Shown: positions 34,444 to 43,217 of the stretch, one piece after another
Layout of the letters: every line of letters begins with the position of its first letter
Position numbering within the stretch: the first letter of the stretch is position 1
DNA from: Oscillospiraceae bacterium
Lineage (GTDB): Bacteria > Bacillota > Clostridia > Lachnospirales > Lachnospiraceae
Direction of reading: 5' to 3'
Assembly (NCBI GenBank): GCA_021771715.1
Contig: JAETOO010000004.1
Coordinates: 62,001-126,000 of the forward strand
Length of the DNA stretch: 64,000 bases
Notes under the pieces: generated by a model
Databases searched by the model: none
What the model saw: the letters and a program-made list of their open reading frames with translations, nothing else
Told to the model about the DNA's origin: nothing
Program-made: the position numbers and the translations under genes

Positions 34444-35349
34444 CATCGTGCAGCGGCGGATCAGCCATCCTGGCAGGCTCCGATACCTTCTGCCCAGCCG
34501 GTAGCCGAGAAATTTGCAGCCGCTCTGCCACACCAGCTTCGGCAGCAGGTACGGTTTTCCCGTCCTGCACAGATACCCGGCGGTCTGTTTCACCATGCGG
34601 ATCCCCTCGCTCTCGGATTTCACCCCGCCAAAGACCTCCGGGTGCTCCGCCTGCGAGACGCCGAGGTCAAAATTGCGGTGCAGCTGCTCGCGCCCGCTGT
34701 AGTTGTGCGAGTGCACTACCTTCGCATCCGCGCAGTACGCAACCGCCCGGCCCTGCGCGATCAGCCTCCCGGCAAAGATCATATCTTCATTAAATATGGT
34801 ATGCCGCACAAAGCCGCCCAGCTCCTTGTACGCGCTCCTGCGGTACATCGCACACACATTCGAGCAGAAAAACGTCTTGATCCCAAGCTGCGGCAGATCC
34901 TCCGCCGTCTTGATCCGGCTCTTGGGCCCGTAATTGAACGCGCGCGTGTACCGCTCGATCACATTGCAGTCCGGCGCGGCCAGCTGCCGCGCGTACGCGG
35001 CGTCAACCTCCTGCCCGGACGGCCCCTTCCCGGCAAACGCCCGGTGCAGCCGCTCGATCAGGCGGTCGTCCGCCGGCACCGCGTCCTGCGTCAGAAACAG
35101 CAGAAACGCTCCGTCAAGCCGCATCGCTGCCATGTGCCGCGTCCCGCCGTGGTCAAACTCCGCCTTCCGGATGTGCACGACCTCCACGCCCTCGGTGCCC
35201 TCCAGGCATGACTCGTCAAACAGCGCCTGCTCCGTATTCACAAGCAGAATCCGGTCCGCCCGCACCGTCTGGCGCATCAGCCGAAGCAGCAGCTCATGCA
35301 GCCGCTCATCCGGCCGGTACACCGGAATGATCACATCAATTCCATTCAT
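34408..35349 (-). CDS. Family 2 glycosyltransferase, rhamnosyltransferase-like
   Basis: 313 residues with an N-terminal GT-A fold: DVIIPVYRPDERL at the start, a TQDAVPADDRLIE segment at the DxD position as in rhamnosyltransferases, and the acceptor-side GGFxxxxFNEDMIFAGRLI motif. The C-terminus is basic and may touch the membrane. ATG 35349 follows GAGGAG. Last gene of the polysaccharide run before glmS. Its stop codon lies in a 34-bp repeat that continues downstream. Confidence 0.88.
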   Translation of the reverse strand: MNGIDVIIPVYRPDERLHELLLRLMRQTVRADRILLVNTEQALFDESCLEGTEGVEVVHIRKAEFDHGGTRHMAAMRLDGAFLLFLTQDAVPADDRLIERLHRAFAGKGPSGQEVDAAYARQLAAPDCNVIERYTRAFNYGPKSRIKTAEDLPQLGIKTFFCSNVCAMYRRSAYKELGGFVRHTIFNEDMIFAGRLIAQGRAVAYCADAKVVHSHNYSGREQLHRNFDLGVSQAEHPEVFGGVKSESEGIRMVKQTAGYLCRTGKPYLLPKLVWQSGCKFLGYRLGRRYRSLPGWLIRRCTMNPGYWEAAKRQ

Positions 35350-35445
35350 CTCGCCAGCTCCTCTTTCGCCGCGCTCCTGCGGCTGTCCGCATCTGTCCAC
35401 CGCAGCTGCACATCAGCCACATCTGCCGCTCGCAGCCGTCCGCCG

Positions 35446-36993
35446 TCACTGGATCCCGGTGTTGCTGATGATCTGGTTGCTGATCGTCTGCACCGTCTCG
35501 GACGGCGTGTAGTCTGTGTCGCCGAACAGATACGCGTGCAGCTGTTTCACGTTCGCCGCCAGGTTCACCGGCACGACGCAGTCTCCCGCATCGACGTTGG
35601 CCGCCAGCTTGTCATACGGGAAGCCCGACGTGTCCGCGATCGAGTATTTTCCCGCATTGGCTGCGAGGCCGAGGAGCTCTGTGTTGCTCAGGCTCGTATT
35701 CACGTAGTCCAGCATGGAATTTACGAGACCCGCAAGCCCGGTGATCCCCTGCTGCTTTGCCTTGTCGAACACCTTCTCCAGGACGATCCGCTGCCGCTCG
35801 GTGCGCTTGTAGTCCCAGCCCTCGGTGTAGCGGATCCGGCAGTACGCCATCGCCTGGATGCCGGAGAGATGCTGCATCCCTGACCCGCCTACGTCCTCGT
35901 AGGACACGCCCGTCACCTGCGACGTCTCCACGAGGTACGCGTTCAGCCATTTTACCTCCTCGTCCGTCAGCTCGATGTCGACCCCGCCCAGCAGGTCCAC
36001 GACCTTGATCACCGCGTTGAAATCCACGGTCACAAAGTCCGTGATGTCGAGATCGAGATTTTTGTTCAGCATATTGACCGCGCGCTCTGCGCCGCCGCCC
36101 GCGTACGCGGAGTTGGCCTTGCTGTAATGTCCGTCGTACACATCCAGATACGTGTCGCGGTACACCGAGGCCAGCTTAATCTCACCGGTCTTCTCATTGA
36201 TGCTGCACACCATGATCGTGTCGCTGTTCGTCCCGCTCTCAAGCTGCCCCTCGCGCGAATCGACGCCGAACAGCGCGATATTCCGGTAACCCTTCTTGGC
36301 GATCCCGCTGTTGACAATGACATCCTTCAGGTTCACACGCCCCATCCGGTTGAGCTGCGCAAACGCAAACAGCCCGAGCGACACGATCAGCAACAGCACA
36401 ATCTCGAGCGCAAAAATCAGCTTTCTGTGCTTCTTCTTTTTTTTCTTCTTCTTTTTTCCGCCGTCCGGCTCTCCGTAATAATCCGGTCCGCCCTGCCCCT
36501 GATAATAACCCGGATCGCCGTTCTGATAGTAATTCGGATCGCCCTGGCCCTGATAGTAGCCCTGGCCGCCGTTCTGGTAGTAGTTCGGATCGCCCTGGCC
36601 TTGGTAATAGCCCTGGCCGCCGTTCTGGTAGCTGTTCGGATCGCCCTGCCCCTGGTAATAGCCCTGCCCCTGCCGGCGTGTCTGCCCTCCGTTCTGATAG
36701 TACCTCGGATCCCCCTGGTAGCGCGTCTGGCCCTCGTTCGCGTAGTAGCCCGGTTCCCCCTGACTCTGCCCACTTCGCCCCTGCCCCGGATAGCGCCCCT
36801 GGCCGCCGTTCACATAGCGCCCCGCCTCACCCTGGCTCTGTCGGCGCGCCCGGCCGCCGTTCTCATAGCCGCCCGGCTCCCCCCGGCCCCGCTTGCTCCC
36901 GTTCGCGTAATACCCCGGATCTCCTTGTCCCCTCTGCTTCCCCTGACTCCCGAAAGCACTCTGCCCGGCACGTTTTCTCTTTTCTTCCATCAT
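35446..36993 (-). CDS. LytR-CpsA-Psr (LCP) family wall-glycan attachment enzyme with prion-like N-terminus
   Basis: About 515 residues. The cytoplasmic N-terminus (~190 residues) is unusual: rich in Gly, Gln, Asn and Tyr, with 17-residue repeats (YYQGQGDPNYYQNGGQG), ending in a run of lysines next to a single membrane anchor (LIFALEIVLLLIVSLGLFAFA). The external LCP domain follows (IALFGVDSREGQLESGTNSDTIMV with catalytic Asp/Arg, and YCRIRYTEGWDYKRTERQR). LCP enzymes move glycans from undecaprenyl phosphate to peptidoglycan or proteins. The start is one of two adjacent ATGs after AAAGGGTGAGA. Its position in the locus fits attachment of the exported polymer. Confidence 0.92.
   Translation of the reverse strand: MMEEKRKRAGQSAFGSQGKQRGQGDPGYYANGSKRGRGEPGGYENGGRARRQSQGEAGRYVNGGQGRYPGQGRSGQSQGEPGYYANEGQTRYQGDPRYYQNGGQTRRQGQGYYQGQGDPNSYQNGGQGYYQGQGDPNYYQNGGQGYYQGQGDPNYYQNGDPGYYQGQGGPDYYGEPDGGKKKKKKKKKHRKLIFALEIVLLLIVSLGLFAFAQLNRMGRVNLKDVIVNSGIAKKGYRNIALFGVDSREGQLESGTNSDTIMVCSINEKTGEIKLASVYRDTYLDVYDGHYSKANSAYAGGGAERAVNMLNKNLDLDITDFVTVDFNAVIKVVDLLGGVDIELTDEEVKWLNAYLVETSQVTGVSYEDVGGSGMQHLSGIQAMAYCRIRYTEGWDYKRTERQRIVLEKVFDKAKQQGITGLAGLVNSMLDYVNTSLSNTELLGLAANAGKYSIADTSGFPYDKLAANVDAGDCVVPVNLAANVKQLHAYLFGDTDYTPSETVQTISNQIISNTGIQ
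36482..36690 (-). repeat. 51-bp tandem repeats in the LCP gene
   Basis: TTCGGATC marks copies at 36533, 36584 and 36635, with partial copies on both sides. Each unit encodes 17 residues of the Gly/Gln/Tyr-rich tail. Reading frame is kept. Confidence 0.85.
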
Positions 36994-37150
36994 TCTCACC
37001 CTTTCTCTCCGACATCCCCTCACGCCGGATCATTTTGAATCTTACCATTTACGACCATATCACGATGTCGGGGCCCAAGATCATGTCTCTTCACGCAAGC
37101 ATGAAACGCATCCCCCTTTGCCCCTGATATCATATCCTTCCACTAAACAG

Positions 37151-37225
37151 CCTCACCCACGTATCAATACCTTGGGGAAGGACCTACAGGGGCGTCCACC
37201 CCAAGGTATTGATACGTGGGTGAGG
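37151..37225. repeat. Perfect palindrome with 27-bp arms
   Basis: CCTCACCCACGTATCAATAC plus CTTGGGG (37151-37177) is exactly complementary to 37199-37225, around a 21-base loop. It lies in the 326-base gap between the priming glycosyltransferase and the LCP gene, which otherwise holds nothing I recognise. No T-tract follows on either strand, so it is not a standard terminator. No coding sequence. Confidence 0.9.
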
Positions 37226-37319
37226 CGTCCGGATAACATGAACCTACCTGCCTGATTTACAGCACCCCCCGCGCCCAATCACAATCCCGCAATCCGCAAC
37301 CACATCACCTGAAGCACTG

Positions 37320-38720
37320 TCAATACGCATTTTTATTTACAAACCCCTTAAACACAGTCAGAAACAGAATCTTAATATCCAGCCCGACCGTCCAGTTCTC
37401 AATATAGTAAAGATCACAGTCAATCCTCTTTCGGATCGACGTGTTCCCCCGATATCCATTGACCTGCGCCCACCCCGTCATGCCCGGGCGCACCTGGTGC
37501 TTGACCATGTACCGCGGAATCTCCTCCCGGAACTTCTCCACAAACTGCGGGCGCTCCGGCCGCGGCCCCACCAGACTCATATCCCCCTTGAGCACGTTGA
37601 ACAGCTGCGGCAGCTCATCAATGCTCGTCTTCCGGATGAACCTGCCGACCGGCGTGACGCGCGGGTCATTTTTGACGGTCCACCCCCGCTTCTCGTCCGC
37701 CTGCGTCTGCACCTCCATCGACCGGAACTTGTACATCCGAAACGGCTCGTTGTGCAGCCCCACGCGCTCCTGCGTGAAGATCAGCGGTCCAGGCGAGGTC
37801 AGCTTGATCAGCGCGGCAGTCACGAGCATCACCGGGGAGAACAGCACAATGCAGACCAGCGAGCCCGCCACGTCCATCACACGCTTTACCATCATATTGA
37901 ACGTATTAGAGAGCGGAACGTGACGGATGTTGATGACGGCAAGCCCCAAAAGATCCTCCGTATACGGTTTCGTCGGGATAATTTTGCTGTAATCCGGGAT
38001 AAATTTCGTGTGCACGCCGGCCTTCTCGCACATCGCGACGATCTGCTCGAGCTTGTAATACTCCGACAGTCCGAGCGTGATCGCGATCTCGTCCGGGTGA
38101 TTGACCTCCAGAAGCGCGCTCAACGTGTTCGTCGCGCCGAGCACCTCGACATTCTTGTACAGCGTGCCGCCCGGCACATTGTCGTCGAGGATTCCCATGA
38201 TTTTGTAGCCCCACTGGGGATTCTGCGTGATCCGGTCGACGTACTCCTCCGCCGCGCGGCTGTAGCCGACCAGTATGATATGCTTCAGATTCAGCCCGAT
38301 CTTGCGGATCCGCATCAGCACGATCCGGACCACATTCCGCTCGATAAAGGTAAAGATCACATTCAGGATCAGGAACAGACCGATCTGCAGACGGGACACG
38401 TCCGGCAGCCGCAGCATAAAGTACGCCGCCATCAGCACCAGCCCGCCGACGCAGTTCGCCTTTACAATATTGCTGCCCTCGAGGCGGCGCCCCTGCACCC
38501 GCTTGGGCGTGTAGAGATTGCACGCATAGTACAGTAGCAAAAAAAATGGTACCAGTACCACAAGTACCATCATGTAAAATTCCGGCGGCAGGACACCGAC
38601 CTCCTTGCCCTCAACGCTGCGCAGCATCGCAAACCACGCAGTCAGATAGGACAAGATGATCATGAGGCCGTCCAGCACCACCTGGAGCCGATTAAAATAT
38701 CTCTGATTGTCCTTAATCAA
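37320..38720 (-). CDS. Undecaprenyl-phosphate sugar phosphotransferase (polyprenyl glycosylphosphotransferase)
   Basis: 466 residues of the WbaP/CpsE type. Four or so N-terminal membrane segments, a CoA-binding-like domain (IILVGYSRAAEEYVDRI), a re-entrant membrane helix before the catalytic domain (MVKRVMDVAGSLVCIVLF), then YKFRSMEVQT, the acidic pair region DELPQLFNVLKGDMSLVGPRPE and RPGMTGWAQVNGYRG. It starts glycan assembly by moving a sugar phosphate to undecaprenyl phosphate. The start is TTG 38720 after GAGGTGAAGGGTA. Confidence 0.95.
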   Translation of the reverse strand: MIKDNQRYFNRLQVVLDGLMIILSYLTAWFAMLRSVEGKEVGVLPPEFYMMVLVVLVPFFLLLYYACNLYTPKRVQGRRLEGSNIVKANCVGGLVLMAAYFMLRLPDVSRLQIGLFLILNVIFTFIERNVVRIVLMRIRKIGLNLKHIILVGYSRAAEEYVDRITQNPQWGYKIMGILDDNVPGGTLYKNVEVLGATNTLSALLEVNHPDEIAITLGLSEYYKLEQIVAMCEKAGVHTKFIPDYSKIIPTKPYTEDLLGLAVINIRHVPLSNTFNMMVKRVMDVAGSLVCIVLFSPVMLVTAALIKLTSPGPLIFTQERVGLHNEPFRMYKFRSMEVQTQADEKRGWTVKNDPRVTPVGRFIRKTSIDELPQLFNVLKGDMSLVGPRPERPQFVEKFREEIPRYMVKHQVRPGMTGWAQVNGYRGNTSIRKRIDCDLYYIENWTVGLDIKILFLTVFKGFVNKNAY

Positions 38721-38802
38721 TACCCTTCACCTCTTGCAGATGCACCGACTGTACTGCCCGTCATATCCTCCCCTGTGCCGCACGCACAAGTTCCCCGGTC
38801 AG

Positions 38803-39768
38803 CTATCTCTGCCAGTCCACTGCCCTCCGGATCGTATTCGCCCAGAGCTCCCACTGAATCCTCAGATAATGAGGGATGTGTCGGCTCTGAACCCGCACCT
38901 TCCTGCTCCTCTCACACAGTCCGATCCCCTTTTTCAGCCCCCGGATATAGACGATGCCGTACCCTTTGGCCGCGAAAAAGAGAAATTTGATCAGAAAGCC
39001 CGCCGCCAGAAACGGCAGATTCAGCAGGATCTGTAAAAACGGCATGTTCTTGTAAATCAGGTAAATACTGTTTCTCGAAGCATACCGCACCTTGAACTCA
39101 TTGTAAACGGAGCCGCTCGTCGCGCTCCCGACATGCCGGACCACCGCGCCCGGAATGTAGAGATTCCGGTAGCCGTAGATCCTCGCCCGGTAGCACAGAT
39201 CCACGTCCTCGAGGTACGCGAAGTGCACCTCGTCGAACAGCCCGATCTCGTCAAACACGCTGCGCCGGTAGATCGCCGCCCCCGCGCACGCGGAGAAGAT
39301 CTCCCGCCCCCGCGCATACCGGTCCGCCATCTTTCCCTTTGCCGGCGTAAAGGCCCAGCCGAGCGCACAGTAGAAATCCCCGCAGTTGTCCATCCGTTCA
39401 GGCTCCGCCATCTGAACCATCCGGGAGCTGCCCGCAAAGCAGCCGCGCTCGCGCTCCATCGCCGCGACCAGCTCCTCCACAAAGGATGTGTCGCAGACCG
39501 TATCGTTATTCAGAAGAATCACATACTTCGTCGTGCTCATGCGGATTCCCTCGTTCACCGCGCCGCAGAACCCGCGGTTCTCCGAAAAGCGCTTCACGCG
39601 CACATCCGGATAATGGCTCTCGACGTAATCCGCGCTGCCGTCCTGGGATCCGTTGTCGATCAGAATCACCGAAAAATCCTGACGGCTCTGCTCCATCAGG
39701 GAATCGAGACAACCCTTGAGGTACTTCATACCGTTCAGATTCGGTATGACAACCGTCGCTATCTGCAT
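38803..39768 (-). CDS. Family 2 glycosyltransferase
   Basis: 321 residues, GT-A fold: VVIPNLNGMKYLKGCLDSLMEQ, LIDNGSQDGSADYVES, the LLNNDT metal-binding region and GLFDEVHFAYLEDVDLCYRARIYGY. The C-terminus has a hydrophobic segment (LNLPFLAAGFLIKFLFFAA) for membrane contact. Resembles bacterial rhamnosyltransferases of WbbL/RfbN type. ATG 39768 follows GGGGGATTGT; the previous gene ends 14 bases upstream. Confidence 0.9.
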   Translation of the reverse strand: MQIATVVIPNLNGMKYLKGCLDSLMEQSRQDFSVILIDNGSQDGSADYVESHYPDVRVKRFSENRGFCGAVNEGIRMSTTKYVILLNNDTVCDTSFVEELVAAMERERGCFAGSSRMVQMAEPERMDNCGDFYCALGWAFTPAKGKMADRYARGREIFSACAGAAIYRRSVFDEIGLFDEVHFAYLEDVDLCYRARIYGYRNLYIPGAVVRHVGSATSGSVYNEFKVRYASRNSIYLIYKNMPFLQILLNLPFLAAGFLIKFLFFAAKGYGIVYIRGLKKGIGLCERSRKVRVQSRHIPHYLRIQWELWANTIRRAVDWQR

Positions 39769-39782
39769 ACAATCCCCCACTC

Positions 39783-41669
39783 TCAACCCTTCAGGGAATA
39801 ATTCCACTTTTTCAGAGAAAGGTTTCTGTTATAATAGGGATCCCCCTCTTTTAAAATGGAGATCCACCGGCCGCGCATGTACTCGATTTCGCTCTGAAAT
39901 CTCCGCACCTTCTCCTGCGTGTCCTCTGCGCCGCGCGTCTTCGACTCGTCGTGGTACAGCTCCGCGTAGGGGTCGTACACGACCAGGTATCCGGCCTCCC
40001 GCACCCGAAGGCACAGGTCCACATCGTTAAATGCGACGGCCAGCTTCTCCTCGAAGCCGCCGACCTCCCGGAATACCTCACTGCTTATCATCATACAGGC
40101 CGCCGTCACCGCGCTCAGGTCCTGCTGCAGAGACTCCCGGTGCATATAGCCGGTGTGCGACCGCTTCATCCCGACAAACACACTGCCCGCGATCCCGCCG
40201 ATCCCGACGATGATGCCCGCGTGCTGAATCGTGTCATCCGGATAGTAGAGCCGTGCGCCGACGATCCCGGTCCCCGCCCTCTGACAGTGGCCAAGCAGCT
40301 CGCCCAGCCAAGCACCGTCAATGACCTCCATGTCATTGTTCAGGCACACCAGATAGCTGCCCTTCGCGTGCCGCGCGCCGAAATTGTTGATCGCCGAATA
40401 ATTAAAGGCTCTGTCCCAATATACAACATGAACGCCGTTTCGTCCATCTATTTCTTTATAATAATCAAAAATTTCCTGCGTTTTACTGTTATTTTCTACG
40501 ATGATAATCTCAAAATTGCGGTACGTCGTCTTCTCCAGGACGGAAGTGAGGCACTTCTTTAACGTATCGCGCTCGTCCTTGTTCGGGATGATGATTGAGA
40601 CCAGCGGTTCCCCCTCGATGGGATACTGCACGCGGTAGAAGCCGAAATCCTTCTTGCAGGAGACCGTGCAGCCCGAAAGCCCCACCCGCTCCAGGTGGGC
40701 CTCGATCGCGCGCTTCCCCGCCTCGTACGCGTACTGCTTGGAGAGCGGGTTGTCCGCGGTCGACGCGCGGTGCGTGCGCCAGTGGTAGAGCACCCGCGGG
40801 ATGTGACAGATCCGCCTGGCCTGCTCGGTGCAGCGCAGCACAAAATCGTAGTCCTGCGCGCCGTCATAGCGGCTGTCGAAGCCGCCGACACGGTCCGCCA
40901 GAGCGCGGGAGAGCACCAGGAAATGACAGATGTAATTGTTGGAGCGAAGCAGATCCGGGTTGAAGTCCGGCTTCAGATTCGGTTGGAAATACTCCGACAG
41001 ATCCTCCGCGACCTTGTCCTCGTCGGTGTAGATCAGATCCGGGCGCGGCGTTTTTTTCGCGGCATCCGCATCTGGCCTGTCTGCGGCAGCTTTTGTCACG
41101 CAACGGTTTGCCGCACAACTCTGGCCGGAAATGACGCGCGCCACCTCATACAGTGCATCCGGCTCGAGCAGGTCGTCGTGGTCCAGAAGCCCGATGTACG
41201 TCCCGGACGCCATCGCGATCGCCGCATTCGTGTTGCCGGCAATTCCCTCGTTCTTTTCAAGCTGACGGACGCGGATCCGCGGATCCTGCGCCGCGTACTC
41301 CTCAAGCACCGCCGCAAGGCACTTGTCCTCCGGGCTGCCGTTCGCGAGGCAGAGCTCCCAGTGCGGGTACGTCTGCGCCTGCACCGACTCGATCATCTGG
41401 CGCAAATACACCTCCGGCGTGTGGTACAGCGGAACCGCGATGCTGATCGTCACCGGCTCCTTCCACCGGCAGGCGCGCTGGCGCGCCAGCTCCTCCCCGC
41501 CGGCCCGGTGCGCCTCAAACCACGGCCCGTACGGCACCTCCTCCGGCTCGAGCCGATCGGAAAGCCGCACGAAAAACTCCTTCACGCCAAAGTGTCTCAG
41601 ATAGCGCACACCCTTCTGGATATTGTAAGGATTCAGTTTTTTCAGAAAATTGAGTGCTTTCCCCGGCAT
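39783..41669 (-). CDS. Two-domain family 2 glycosyltransferase
   Basis: 628 residues. A short N-terminal helical region is followed by one GT-A domain (ISIAVPLYHTPEVYLRQM near residue 75, YIGLLDHDDLLEPDAL, DEDK) and a second (VSIIIPNKDERDTLKKCL near residue 360, YLVCLNNDMEVI, AFNDVDLCLRVREAGY). Tandem GT2 enzymes of this type build repeating rhamnan-like backbones. ATG 41669 follows GGGAGG. Same architecture as the larger enzymes at 45.2 and 47.9 kb. Confidence 0.9.
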   Translation of the reverse strand: MPGKALNFLKKLNPYNIQKGVRYLRHFGVKEFFVRLSDRLEPEEVPYGPWFEAHRAGGEELARQRACRWKEPVTISIAVPLYHTPEVYLRQMIESVQAQTYPHWELCLANGSPEDKCLAAVLEEYAAQDPRIRVRQLEKNEGIAGNTNAAIAMASGTYIGLLDHDDLLEPDALYEVARVISGQSCAANRCVTKAAADRPDADAAKKTPRPDLIYTDEDKVAEDLSEYFQPNLKPDFNPDLLRSNNYICHFLVLSRALADRVGGFDSRYDGAQDYDFVLRCTEQARRICHIPRVLYHWRTHRASTADNPLSKQYAYEAGKRAIEAHLERVGLSGCTVSCKKDFGFYRVQYPIEGEPLVSIIIPNKDERDTLKKCLTSVLEKTTYRNFEIIIVENNSKTQEIFDYYKEIDGRNGVHVVYWDRAFNYSAINNFGARHAKGSYLVCLNNDMEVIDGAWLGELLGHCQRAGTGIVGARLYYPDDTIQHAGIIVGIGGIAGSVFVGMKRSHTGYMHRESLQQDLSAVTAACMMISSEVFREVGGFEEKLAVAFNDVDLCLRVREAGYLVVYDPYAELYHDESKTRGAEDTQEKVRRFQSEIEYMRGRWISILKEGDPYYNRNLSLKKWNYSLKG

Positions 41670-41909
41670 AGTTCCTCCCGACTGACCGGACACATACGCT
41701 CCCAGTCAGCTGCATACTCTGATCACAATCCTGCGCAGATCACCGCCTGCATCCAGCTCGCGGCTGTCTGTCCAGATCACATCCGAATGGAACTTATAGT
41801 GATTCTGCGCGGCCACATCCGAATGCAATTTGTGCCTGTACGATCCACACCGCTGCCTGCGCTTGGCTGTTTGGCCAGTGCTTACAGGTCTCTGCGCTAT
41901 ATGCTCCAG
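41670..41909 (-). other. 240-base spacer with weak repeats
   Basis: No gene. CATTCGGATGTG occurs twice about 37 bases apart (around 41785 and 41820, minus-strand reading), with looser similarity nearby. It may be a decayed tandem repeat of the kind seen at three other spacers in this locus. Confidence 0.35.
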
Positions 41910-43061
41910 CTACCGGCAGTTCAGCGCCGGATCGTGCAGGATCTCGATCAGGCTGTCCGTGACGTACTTGACTTCCTCCATCGTCAGACTGTAGTACATC
42001 GGCAGGCGCATGAGGCGCTCGCTCTCCTTCGTCGTGTAAACGTCCTCCCCGGAGAAGCTGCCGTACTTCTGCCCGGCGGGGGAGATGTGGAGCGGGATGT
42101 AGTGGAAAACGCACTGGATCCCCTTCTCCTCCTTCATCCGCCGGATCACCTCCGTGCGTGTCTCGAGATCGCGCAGCTTTATGTAGAACATGTGTCCGTT
42201 GTGCACCGCATAGTCCGGGACAACCGGACGCTCGATCAATCCCGCCTCCGCAAGCGGCAGAAGATGCTCATAGTAGTAGTCATAAATCTGACGGCGCTTC
42301 TCATTGATCTTATCCATCTCGAGAAGCTGCGCATACAGATACGCCGCATTCATATCGCTTGGCAGATAGGACGAGCCGTAGTTGACCCAAGTGTATTTGT
42401 CGATCTGTCCGCGGAAGAACTTGCTCCGGTTGGTCCCCTTCTCGCGCAGGATCTCCGCGCGCTCCACGTAAGCGTCGTCCTGAAACAGCAGCGCGCCGCC
42501 CTCACCCATCGTGTAGTTCTTCGTCTCGTGGAAGCTGTAGCAGCCAAAATCGCCGATTGTGCCCAGCGCGCGCCCTTTGTAATACGCGTGAACGCCCTGC
42601 GCCGCATCCTCGACCACCTTCAGCCCGTGCTTCTTCGCGATCGCCATGATCGTATCCATCTCGCATGCGACGCCCGCATAGTGGACCGGGACAATCACCC
42701 TGGTCCGGTCGGTGATCGCCGCCTCGATCTTCGTCTCGTCAATATTCATCGTCTCGGGGTGCACATCGACGTAGACAATCTTCGCCCCCTGCAATACGAA
42801 AGCGTCCGCCGTCGACACGAAGGTGTAGGACGGCATAATAACCTCGTCGCCCGGCTGCAGGTCACACAGAAAGGCCGCCATCTCCAGCGCATGTGTGCAC
42901 GAGGTCGTCAGAAGAACGTGCTTCGTGTGAAACCGCTCCTGCATCAGCTGGGAGCACTTTTTTGTGAACGGGCCGTCACCGCAAAGCTTTGCGTTTGCGA
43001 TCGCCTGCTGCATATAGCCAAGCTCAGTCCCCAGAAACGGGGCGCGGTTAAAATCTATCAT
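41910..43061 (-). CDS. rffA: DegT/DnrJ/EryC1/StrS aminotransferase, WecE/RffA-like
   Basis: 383 residues, PLP enzyme that aminates nucleotide keto-sugars. DFNRAPFLGTELGYMQQAI at the N-terminus and CGDGPFTKKC are characteristic of dTDP-4-amino-4,6-dideoxygalactose transaminase. Catalytic lysine is in SFHETKNYTMGEGGALL and the PLP-contact acid in VVEDAAQGVHA. It would supply an amino-dideoxy sugar (dTDP-Fuc4N or similar) to the glycan. No matching acetyltransferase or dTDP-sugar synthesis gene is in the window. The start follows GAGGAGATCGATT. Confidence 0.9.
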   Translation of the reverse strand: MIDFNRAPFLGTELGYMQQAIANAKLCGDGPFTKKCSQLMQERFHTKHVLLTTSCTHALEMAAFLCDLQPGDEVIMPSYTFVSTADAFVLQGAKIVYVDVHPETMNIDETKIEAAITDRTRVIVPVHYAGVACEMDTIMAIAKKHGLKVVEDAAQGVHAYYKGRALGTIGDFGCYSFHETKNYTMGEGGALLFQDDAYVERAEILREKGTNRSKFFRGQIDKYTWVNYGSSYLPSDMNAAYLYAQLLEMDKINEKRRQIYDYYYEHLLPLAEAGLIERPVVPDYAVHNGHMFYIKLRDLETRTEVIRRMKEEKGIQCVFHYIPLHISPAGQKYGSFSGEDVYTTKESERLMRLPMYYSLTMEEVKYVTDSLIEILHDPALNCR

Positions 43062-43217
43062 AATCGATCTCCTCTCTGTTTCTCTCTATTTTCCTCTGCT
43101 TTTCTCCATTATTTCCTGTTTTTCTCCCGCCATCTCTCACTCTGTGTCCGCATTTTCAGATAACCTGTGCATTTGTGACAATCGACAGGCCGCAGATCTG
43201 CAGAGGGCAGCCTGCCA

